64,000 nucleotides of DNA from Bacillota bacterium. GTDB lineage: Bacteria; Bacillota; Clostridia; Lachnospirales; Lachnospiraceae. Below, one piece after another: positions 16,726 through 22,866 of the stretch. Below the pieces are notes generated by a model. The model was not told where the DNA came from. It saw only the letters and a program-made list of their open reading frames with translations, and made no database searches. Numbering within the stretch: position 1 is the first letter of the stretch; each line of letters starts with the position of its first letter. The stretch covers positions 248,001 through 312,000 of the forward strand of contig JAEZZQ010000015.1 of NCBI GenBank assembly GCA_023442465.1. The letters run 5' to 3'. A program made the position numbers and the translations under genes.

Positions 16726-16754
16726 ATTATAACCTCGAAAAGAAATAAAATCAA
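16726..16754 (-). promoter_or_regulatory. Sigma-70 promoter of cax
   Basis: On the minus strand TTGATT (16754-16749) and a consensus TATAAT (16731-16726) are 17 bases apart. It leaves a leader of about 100 bases. Together with the fur terminator it accounts for the gene-free 16624-16935 stretch. Confidence 0.7.
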
Positions 16755-16918
16755 CATAATAAATTAAAATTAGCAACTTTTTAACATTAATTTTGTCTAT
16801 TCTACCTTTTTCGATAGCCAGGCACATTTGTAAACCGTATAAATATATGATTTATCTTTCTTTTTTAATATCCCATTTGTAAGATATGTGTAATTGGTAC
16901 AATTGATATCCAATTGCA

Positions 16919-16948
16919 TAAAAAAGCGGAATGGATCAACATTCCGCT
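16919..16948 (-). terminator. Terminator of the feo cluster, overlapping the fur-like stop
   Basis: On the minus strand AGCGGAATG (16948-16940) pairs with CATTCCGCT (16933-16925) across a 6-base loop that contains the TGA stop of the Fur-like gene, followed by a T run. Confidence 0.85.
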
Positions 16949-17424
16949 CTTTCGCATTCACAAGGCTTTATAGTAATAGATTTAATTTTCTGGTTCGTCA
17001 TATAGCCGCAGACACTAAGTCCCGCCTGAATGACCGAGTTCCATTTCTTCGCCGAAAGATGATAGGTCGTATCATCCTCTAACACCACCACGCACGCATC
17101 CTCCATGATGCAATGCTCCGAATACGACACCTTATACATATTTTTCCGGCTGATCGCTCCAATTTCTTCCAAGACATTCACCATCCTGTAAACGGTAGCA
17201 GTGCCTATCTGGCTATCTATTTTTACCGCCTTATAGAAAATATCCTTACAGCTGGAGCACTCGTTCTCCAAAATAATATCGATCAAAGTAAGCCGTTGCT
17301 TCGTAATTCTGCACCCTCGCTCCCGCAGGCTGTCTATAATCATCTCCCGCTGCATCCGCGTCCTATGATAGCTTCTGGAATCGGGGATTTTTCTCTTTTC
17401 AGGATTGTTTCTGTCAACTGTCAC
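16936..17424 (-). CDS. Atypical Fur-family regulator
   Basis: A 162-residue protein. Residues about 25-100 form the Fur winged helix (CRITKQRLTLIDIIL, then IGTATVYRMVNVLEEIGAI). The C-terminal part departs from the family: the usual HHDH-type metal motif and the CxxC zinc pair are not recognisable, and the chain ends in a Cys-rich CECERAEC. A GTG start at 17424 has GGAGG 7 bases upstream. It is the last gene of the feo cluster, 17 bases after the Cys-rich peptide gene, so a link to iron uptake is likely. It may be a Fur relative with altered metal sensing. Targets are unknown. Confidence 0.8.
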   Translation of the reverse strand: MTVDRNNPEKRKIPDSRSYHRTRMQREMIIDSLRERGCRITKQRLTLIDIILENECSSCKDIFYKAVKIDSQIGTATVYRMVNVLEEIGAISRKNMYKVSYSEHCIMEDACVVVLEDDTTYHLSAKKWNSVIQAGLSVCGYMTNQKIKSITIKPCECERAEC

Positions 17425-17441
17425 TTACGTACCTCCATCCC

Positions 17442-17582
17442 CTACTGCCCGCAATGGCCTCCGCAATGTTTGCAGTCTCCGCCGCATTGTATTGATTTGC
17501 CGTTCTTTTTATCGCGTATCATACTACCTATAGCGACTGCCGCCAAGCAAAGCACAATTCCGCCGACAATAATTGTTCCCAT
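17442..17582 (-). CDS. FeoB-associated Cys-rich membrane peptide
   Basis: A 46-residue protein with one N-terminal membrane helix (TIIVGGIVLCLAAVAIGSMI), a short basic stretch and a C-terminal cluster CGGDCKHCGGHC. This is the FeoB-associated Cys-rich family found after feoB in Firmicutes; a role in handling Fe2+ or aiding FeoB is inferred from location. GGAAG lies 10 bases before the ATG at 17582. The longer upstream frame has no ribosome site. It lies 66 bases after feoB. Confidence 0.88.
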   Translation of the reverse strand: MGTIIVGGIVLCLAAVAIGSMIRDKKNGKSIQCGGDCKHCGGHCGQ

Positions 17583-17648
17583 ATATCGAACACTTCCTTT
17601 CTGTACAATCTGAATCCAAAACACAGGTACAAATTTTGTAAATAGGTT

Positions 17649-19832
17649 TTATTTTGCCCGAACTAAGTTCTTCGTATCCAGCTTTAGGGAACTGCTCTCC
17701 TTATATGGTCTGAACATCAGATAAATAAACCCTATGAAGAACAGTAAAGCGACAACTGTTAATATACCGAAAGAACCGGTGGTAAAAAGCATACCAAACT
17801 GGTAAACGCACATGGATACTACATATGCCAGGGAAGTCTGATATCCGATGGCGAACCAGAACCATTTCGCATTGTTCATCTCTCTCTTGATCGCACCCAT
17901 AGCTGCGAAGCAAGGTGCACACAGAAGATTGAACACGAGGAAGGAATATGCGGCTAATGCTGTCATACTTCCCGCCAGGGTACCCCAAATTTCCGTACCA
18001 TCTTCTGCCACTTCGGCGAAGCCGAACAGAATACCGAAGGTTCCTACTACGTTTTCCTTAGCTACCAAACCTGTAATCGCTGCAACTGCAGATTTCCAGT
18101 CGCCCCATCCGAGAGGAATGAATATCCAGCTAATAAGACTTCCGATGCTTGCAAGGATGCTATGGTCGATTTCCATATCCTCGAGCATTCTAAACTGTCC
18201 GTCCACCCATCCAAAGAAGGTCGTAAACCATACGATGATGGTAGATAAAAGTATAATCGTTCCCGCCTTTTTGATAAAGGACCAGCCTCTCTCCCACATG
18301 CTTCTGAGTACATTTCCTACTGTAGGCATATGATAAGCGGGAAGCTCCATAACGAAGGGTGCCGGATCCCCTGCGAACATTTTAGTTTTCTTAAGGATGA
18401 TACCGGAGCAAATAATCGCAGCAATACCAACAAAGTAAGCGCTGGGAGCCACCCACCATGCACCGCCGAACAAAGCGCCTGCAATCAAGGCGATAATAGG
18501 AAGCTTCGCACCGCAGGGAATGAAGGTCGTAGTCATTATTGTCATTTTTCTGTCACGGTCGTTTTCTATCGTGCGGGATGCCATAACTCCCGGAACACCA
18601 CAGCCGGTTCCGATGAGCATAGGTATAAAGGACTTACCGGAAAGGCCGAATTTGCGGAAAATTCTATCCATGATAAAAGCAACTCGTGCCATATATCCGC
18701 AAGCCTCCAAAAAGGCAAGGAAAATAAACAGTACTAACATCTGAGGTACAAAGCCGAGTACCGCACCTACACCGGCTACCATTCCGTCTAAGATCAATCC
18801 TTGAAGCCAATCCGCACAGCCTATCGCAGTTAATGCGGAATCGATCAGCACAGGAATTCCCGGGATGTCGAGACCGAACAGGCTCCAGCCTTCGCCGAAT
18901 AATCCGTCATTCGCCCAATCGGTAGCCCACGTTCCTACCGTAGTAACGGACACATAATAAACAATAAACATTACTATTGCAAAAATAGGCAAGGCAAAGA
19001 TACGATTTGTTACAATCCTGTCAATTTTATCGGAAATTGTCAAGCTGTCCTTTCTGCCCTTCGTATAGCACTCCCCGATAATGGAGGAAATATAGACATA
19101 TCTTTCATTGGTAATGATGCTCTCTGTATCGTCGTCAAGTAGTTTTTCTATTTGCTCGATTTCCTTCGATATGTCAGGTACATGCTTCATCTGACTCTGT
19201 ATTTTATCATCCTTTTCCAATAGCTTAATGGCGAAGAAGCGCTTCTGTTCTTTCGCAATATCGCTTCCCAGCTTCTGCTCTACAATATCCAGAACACGTT
19301 CTACCTCGGGTGCAAATTTGTGTACGGGTATGGCAATGTTTTTCTGGTTTGCGAGTGTTACCGCCTTTTGAGCCGCTTTTTCGATGCCGGTTCCCTTTAA
19401 TGCGGAAATTTCTACGACCTCACAGCCCAGCTTCTTGCTCAGCCTGTCTATATGTATTCTATCGCCATTTTTCTCCACGATGTCCATCATGTTTACGGCC
19501 ATGATTACGGGAATGCCAAGTTCCATAAGCTGTGTGGACAAATACAGGTTTCTTTCAATATTAGTTCCGTCTACGATATTGAGAATTGCATCCGGTCTTT
19601 CCCCAATCAGATAATTTCTGGCAACTACCTCTTCCAAAGTATAGGGAGAAAGGGAATATATGCCGGGAAGGTCCATAATAATAACATCCTTATGCCCTTT
19701 CAGCTTTCCTTCCTTTTTCTCTACCGTAACGCCCGGCCAGTTTCCTACAAATTGATTGGAACCGGTCAGCGCATTAAATAATGTGGTCTTACCGCAGTTC
19801 GGATTACCTGCTAACGCAATCTTAATAGACAT
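17649..19832 (-). CDS. feoB: Ferrous iron transport protein B
   Basis: A 727-residue Fe2+ transporter. The N-terminal G-protein domain has G1 GNPNCGKT (residues 9-16), G3 DLPG and G4 NMMD; a helical GDI-like spacer follows, then a membrane part with two Gate domains, including CGVPGVMASRTI and CAPCFAAMGAI, whose cysteines lie near the proposed iron path. The length is normal for FeoB. GAGGAAG lies just before the ATG. It is downstream of two feoA genes, and a degenerate AGTTAG-N6-CTAACT dyad lies in the gap before it. Confidence 0.97.
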   Translation of the reverse strand: MSIKIALAGNPNCGKTTLFNALTGSNQFVGNWPGVTVEKKEGKLKGHKDVIIMDLPGIYSLSPYTLEEVVARNYLIGERPDAILNIVDGTNIERNLYLSTQLMELGIPVIMAVNMMDIVEKNGDRIHIDRLSKKLGCEVVEISALKGTGIEKAAQKAVTLANQKNIAIPVHKFAPEVERVLDIVEQKLGSDIAKEQKRFFAIKLLEKDDKIQSQMKHVPDISKEIEQIEKLLDDDTESIITNERYVYISSIIGECYTKGRKDSLTISDKIDRIVTNRIFALPIFAIVMFIVYYVSVTTVGTWATDWANDGLFGEGWSLFGLDIPGIPVLIDSALTAIGCADWLQGLILDGMVAGVGAVLGFVPQMLVLFIFLAFLEACGYMARVAFIMDRIFRKFGLSGKSFIPMLIGTGCGVPGVMASRTIENDRDRKMTIMTTTFIPCGAKLPIIALIAGALFGGAWWVAPSAYFVGIAAIICSGIILKKTKMFAGDPAPFVMELPAYHMPTVGNVLRSMWERGWSFIKKAGTIILLSTIIVWFTTFFGWVDGQFRMLEDMEIDHSILASIGSLISWIFIPLGWGDWKSAVAAITGLVAKENVVGTFGILFGFAEVAEDGTEIWGTLAGSMTALAAYSFLVFNLLCAPCFAAMGAIKREMNNAKWFWFAIGYQTSLAYVVSMCVYQFGMLFTTGSFGILTVVALLFFIGFIYLMFRPYKESSSLKLDTKNLVRAK

Positions 19833-19893
19833 ATTCTTCCTCTTTCTGCTTTACAGCAAATCATTATTCGTTCCGTTTGATATTTCTACCTTT

Positions 19894-19911
19894 CATTAGT
19901 TATCACTAACT
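19894..19911. promoter_or_regulatory. Degenerate DtxR-type dyad before feoB
   Basis: On the plus strand CATTAG-TTATCA-CTAACT matches AGTTAG-N6-CTAACT at 10 of 12 positions. It lies between feoA and feoB, about 60 bases before the feoB start. It could be a secondary regulator site, but binding is not established. Confidence 0.4.
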
Positions 19912-19924
19912 TATGAGAAAAAAA

Positions 19925-20146
19925 TTATTCCACCGTAATCATTTCGGCATCAGCCTTACGCAAGGATAACTCATAGCCTCTCACCATAACCTCTATCGGA
20001 TCTCCAAGAGGAGCTACTTTTCTTACAAAAATATCCACGCCCTTCGTAATCCCCATATCCATGATGCGCCTCTTTACCGGGCCTTCTCCTGTCAGCTTCG
20101 TTACCTTTACCGTTTCGCCGCACGAAACATCTTTTAATGTCTTCAT
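19925..20146 (-). CDS. feoA: Ferrous iron transport protein A
   Basis: A 73-residue SH3-like FeoA protein (MKTLKDVSCGETVKVTKL at the N-terminus, RRIMDMGITKG and VRGYELSLRKADAEMI). FeoA is a cytosolic partner thought to modulate FeoB. The start at 20146 has GGAG 6 bases upstream; the frame opens earlier at 20164. It lies between a second FeoA-like gene and feoB. Confidence 0.93.
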   Translation of the reverse strand: MKTLKDVSCGETVKVTKLTGEGPVKRRIMDMGITKGVDIFVRKVAPLGDPIEVMVRGYELSLRKADAEMITVE

Positions 20147-20180
20147 TATTTCTCCTTCTCCCATTCTATAATTACAACTC

Positions 20181-20393
20181 TTAATTCACCATGATTTTAA
20201 TCGCCATATCTTTGCCGATAGCAACTCTGGAATCCTTAACGTTGACAATCATATTGCCGCCGATTTCAGATACTACGGTCACTATGCCGCCTGTTACAAA
20301 GCCGAGGTTTTCTAAAAATCTCCGAGTTTCTTCCTTGCCGCCGATTTTACGTATTACATTAGGTTCTCCTGCTTTTACCATTGTTAAGGGCAT
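20181..20393 (-). CDS. Second FeoA-domain protein
   Basis: A 70-residue FeoA-fold protein (MPLTMVKAGEPNVIRKIGG, then FLENLGFVTGGIVTVVSEIGGNMIV split by short loops, and DSRVAIGKDMAIKI). It is the first gene of the feo cluster, about 65 bases after the promoter, with GGATGAG before the ATG. Two small FeoA proteins before one FeoB are common in Clostridia; a distinct role is unknown. Confidence 0.9.
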   Translation of the reverse strand: MPLTMVKAGEPNVIRKIGGKEETRRFLENLGFVTGGIVTVVSEIGGNMIVNVKDSRVAIGKDMAIKIMVN

Positions 20394-20459
20394 CGCTCAT
20401 CCTTCTTTCTCGTTGTATTTTAAGTGATTTTGATAATTATTTTCATTACGTTCTTTCAT

Positions 20460-20477
20460 AGTTAGTATATTCTAACT
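20460..20477. promoter_or_regulatory. DtxR-type operator overlapping the feo promoter
   Basis: AGTTAG (20460-20465), six bases, CTAACT (20472-20477): a perfect dyad. On the minus strand it covers the -10 box of the feo promoter. It lies between feo and the divergent DtxR-type regulator gene, so metal-dependent repression of feo by that regulator is the simplest reading. The same dyad occurs at eno. Confidence 0.7.
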
Positions 20478-20492
20478 TAAAACGGTTGTCAA
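20464..20492 (-). promoter_or_regulatory. Promoter of the feo cluster
   Basis: On the minus strand TTGACA (20492-20487) and TATACT (20469-20464) are 17 bases apart. The -10 box lies inside the AGTTAG-N6-CTAACT dyad. Confidence 0.8.
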
Positions 20493-20517
20493 GATTTTTA
20501 TATATACTTTTTATAAT

Positions 20518-20546
20518 TTGCCGTTTTTAGTGACATATGCTATACT
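20518..20546 (+). promoter_or_regulatory. Candidate promoter of the DtxR-type regulator
   Basis: TTGCCG (20518-20523) and TATACT (20541-20546) are 17 bases apart, 80 bases before the regulator start. The weak -35 suggests modest expression. Confidence 0.55.
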
Positions 20547-20625
20547 AATAACAATCTGGCAGAAAACTTCGAGTTCTTATTTTCATCTTATTTCATTAAA
20601 TTTTGTCAAAATTGAGGTAAAAATT

Positions 20626-20985
20626 ATGCATATAAACGAATCAGCAGAAAATTATTTGGAAACTATTTTAATACTTAGCAAATCTCATCCGGTAGTGCGT
20701 TCCGTGGACATCGCAGAAGAACTTGGCTTCAAGAAGTCCAGCGTCAGCGTCGCGATGAAAAACCTGCGTGAAAAAGAATATATTACCGTATCGAAGGAGG
20801 GCTTCATTCAGCTTACCGCAGCGGGCCGGAAAATCGCTGATATCATATATGAGCGCCATGAGCTGCTCTCCTCCTGGCTGGTGAGGCTTGGAGTGGATAA
20901 AAAGATCGCCGCTGACGATGCCTGCCGTATCGAGCACGTAATCAGCACCGAAAGCTTTGAAGCTATCAAGCAGTACATTAAATAG
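20626..20985 (+). CDS. DtxR/IdeR-type metal-dependent transcriptional repressor
   Basis: A 119-residue two-domain regulator without the C-terminal SH3 domain. The winged helix (residues 20-55: VRSVDIAEELGFKKSSVSVAM) is followed by the dimerisation domain YERHELLSSWL and DDACRIEHVIS. Candidate metal ligands His78, Cys100, Glu103 and His104 match the DtxR/IdeR iron site, where a Cys is used, better than MntR; the early Asp/Met ligand position is Asn9. This favours iron sensing, as does the divergent feo cluster. The start at 20626 has GAGG 8 bases upstream. The likely operator is AGTTAG-N6-CTAACT at feo and eno. Confidence 0.88.
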   Translation: MHINESAENYLETILILSKSHPVVRSVDIAEELGFKKSSVSVAMKNLREKEYITVSKEGFIQLTAAGRKIADIIYERHELLSSWLVRLGVDKKIAADDACRIEHVISTESFEAIKQYIK

Positions 20986-21041
20986 CAAACGTATGCAAAC
21001 TATAAAAAACATAAGATCAGAAAATCAAATAAAGCCCATAA

Positions 21042-21076
21042 AAAATCCGCACTTGCTTAAGCCGAGTGCGGATTTT
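21042..21076. terminator. Bidirectional terminator between the regulator and eno
   Basis: AAAATCCGCACT (21042-21053) pairs perfectly with AGTGCGGATTTT (21065-21076) over an 11-base loop. T runs occur on both strands; the longer one serves the minus-strand eno gene. Confidence 0.88.
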
Positions 21077-21121
21077 CATATTTTAGAAAGATTTTATATC
21101 GTTGCAACTTAGCGATCGGAG

Positions 21122-22417
21122 TTAAAAAGCATCGAAACCGGGATATACAGCACTTGCTCCAAGCTCTTCCTCAATACGAAGCAATTGATTATACTTCGCA
21201 ACTCTCTCGCTTCTGCTGGGCGCACCGGTCTTGATCTGGCAAGTATTCAGCGCTACCGCCAAATCGGCAATGGTCGTATCCTCCGTTTCTCCGGAACGAT
21301 GGGAAGAAATTGCAGTATAGCCTGCCTTGTGCGCCATCTTAATAGCTTCCAGAGTCTCTGATACGGAACCGATCTGATTTAACTTAATGAGGATAGAGTT
21401 GCCGCAGCCTAGACTGATGCCTTTTTTTAGGCGTTCGGTATTGGTCACGAACAAGTCATCACCCACCAACTGTACCTTGTCTCCAAGCTCCTTGGTCATA
21501 ATCTGCCAGCCTTCCCAGTCTTCTTCATCCAAACCGTCCTCGATAGAATAAATAGGATACTTTTCACAAAGCTCCTTCCAATGAGCCACTAATTCTACGG
21601 AGGTGAACTTCTTTCCATTCTTAGGAAGCACATATTCTCCTTTTTTGTCACCCTTCCATTCGCTGGAAGCTGCATCCATAGCTAGCACAAAGTCTTTGCC
21701 CGGCTCATAGCCTGCCGCCTTTACCGCCTCGAGAATATATTCAATCGCTTCCTCATCGCTTGCCAAATCAGGAGCGAATCCGCCTTCGTCTCCCACGGAG
21801 GTAGCGAGTCCTTTCTTCTTGAGCAACGATGCCAACGCATGAAAAACCTCCGTACACTGGCGAAGCCCCTCTTTGAAGCTGCTTGCGCCTACGGGCATGA
21901 TCATGAATTCCTGAACGTCTACGGTGTTCGCCGCATGAGCACCGCCGTTTAAAATATTCATCATCGGAACCGGAAGCCTGTTACTGTTAACACCGCCCAG
22001 GAAGCGGTACAGAGGAATATCGAGCGCAACAGCGGCCGCTCTCGCACATGCGATGGAAACAGCCAGTATCGCATTGGCCCCGAGATTAGACTTATCCTTC
22101 GTACCATCCGCCTTTATCATCGCCGCATCCACTCCGTAGATATCCGAAGCATCCATTCCTTTTAAGGTATCATTAATTACCGTATTGATATTATGTACTG
22201 CCTTAAGAACGCCTTTTCCTCCAAAACGGCTCTTGTCTCCGTCACGCAGCTCCAGAGCCTCGAACTCTCCCGTGGAAGCTCCGCTGGGCGCTGCCCCTCT
22301 GCCCACAGTACCGTCAAACAAGTATACCTCCGCTTCTACGGTGGGATTTCCTCTTGAGTCGATAATTTCACGTCCTATTACTTTTTCAATTTCCAAATAA
22401 TTCATATCGTTAACCAT
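21122..22417 (-). CDS. eno: Enolase
   Basis: A 431-residue enolase (2-phosphoglycerate to phosphoenolpyruvate). Recognisable stretches are GREIIDSRGNPTVEAEVYL, GASTGEFEALELRDG, SVGDEGGFAPDL, the magnesium ligands in YSIEDGLDEEDW and VGDDLFVTN, and SHRSGETEDTTIADLAVA. The length is normal. ATG at 22417 or 22405 could be used; AAGGG and AAAGGA sites serve one each. The gene stands alone behind a strong promoter, with a perfect AGTTAG-N6-CTAACT dyad at the predicted transcription start and an 11-bp stem in its leader. Confidence 0.97.
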   Translation of the reverse strand: MVNDMNYLEIEKVIGREIIDSRGNPTVEAEVYLFDGTVGRGAAPSGASTGEFEALELRDGDKSRFGGKGVLKAVHNINTVINDTLKGMDASDIYGVDAAMIKADGTKDKSNLGANAILAVSIACARAAAVALDIPLYRFLGGVNSNRLPVPMMNILNGGAHAANTVDVQEFMIMPVGASSFKEGLRQCTEVFHALASLLKKKGLATSVGDEGGFAPDLASDEEAIEYILEAVKAAGYEPGKDFVLAMDAASSEWKGDKKGEYVLPKNGKKFTSVELVAHWKELCEKYPIYSIEDGLDEEDWEGWQIMTKELGDKVQLVGDDLFVTNTERLKKGISLGCGNSILIKLNQIGSVSETLEAIKMAHKAGYTAISSHRSGETEDTTIADLAVALNTCQIKTGAPSRSERVAKYNQLLRIEEELGASAVYPGFDAF

Positions 22418-22440
22418 TCCTTTCCCTTGGAGGGATTCCC

Positions 22441-22498
22441 CCTTTTGCCTTTGCGACTATGCTTATGAGGTTTCGAATAATATAGATAAGGCAAAAGG
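22441..22498 (-). promoter_or_regulatory. Hairpin in the eno 5' leader
   Basis: CCTTTTGCCTT at the upstream end of the minus-strand leader (22498-22488) pairs perfectly with AAGGCAAAAGG (22451-22441) across about 36 bases. It ends some 25-35 bases before the start codon. It may stabilise the mRNA or influence translation; no known riboswitch is recognised. Confidence 0.45.
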
Positions 22499-22523
22499 AG
22501 TTGTCCATGATTTATTCGCAATT

Positions 22524-22541
22524 AGTTAGCGAGAACTAACT
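22524..22541. promoter_or_regulatory. DtxR-type dyad at the eno transcription start
   Basis: AGTTAG-CGAGAA-CTAACT is a perfect 12/12 match to the feo dyad and extends to TAGTTAG/CTAACTA. It begins 9 bases after the eno -10 box, so a bound protein would cover the transcription start. It implies that the iron regulator may also control enolase. Confidence 0.6.
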
Positions 22542-22550
22542 ACGTACACT

Positions 22551-22579
22551 ATTATAACAATAACTCTATAAAATTACAA
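22551..22579 (-). promoter_or_regulatory. Sigma-70 promoter of eno
   Basis: On the minus strand TTGTAA (22579-22574) and consensus TATAAT (22556-22551) are 17 bases apart. It leaves a leader of about 130 bases. Confidence 0.8.
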
Positions 22580-22620
22580 GATGATATAAAGTATTTTTAT
22601 GGAAAATAATTCTCAAAATG

Positions 22621-22751
22621 TTACTGTTCACTCCGTTCACAGTAACGCATGATTTCTGTATTTAAATTCGCTTCGCGAAGCAGAAATCATTTCTCGTATC
22701 ACGTTCTTACGTAGCTTAACAGCAAGTGTTAAGCTACTGTGTGAACAGTAA
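22621..22751. mobile_element. MITE-like palindromic element, family R1, copy 3
   Basis: 131 bp with the same 11-bp ends (22621-22631 and 22741-22751). The layout is that of copy 1, minus 16 bases that remove the ATGCAAAA/TTTTGCAT hairpin. It is flanked by an exact 9-bp direct repeat, CTCAAAATG (22612-22620 and 22753-22761), one base off the right end, as expected for a target duplication. This is the best evidence that the family has moved as a transposable unit. Confidence 0.9.
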
Positions 22752-22776
22752 CCTCAAAATGCAATAAAAACATATT

Positions 22777-22850
22777 TTGACGCTTGCAGCCCTCGCAAAA
22801 CTGCATAGAGACGCGATTTTGACTTCGCAGTATGGAAGGCTGAATAGTAA
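22777..22850 (-). repeat. 74-bp dispersed repeat R3, copy A
   Basis: Read on the minus strand this segment (starting TTACTATTCAGCCTTCCATA) aligns with 43880-43953 on the plus strand over about 74 bases with roughly four of five bases identical and one gap. The core forms a hairpin around CTCTATGCA. It lies directly after the spermidine-synthase-like gene, beside R1 copy 3. Confidence 0.7.
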
Positions 22851-22866
22851 CCTCAATATCCATAAA

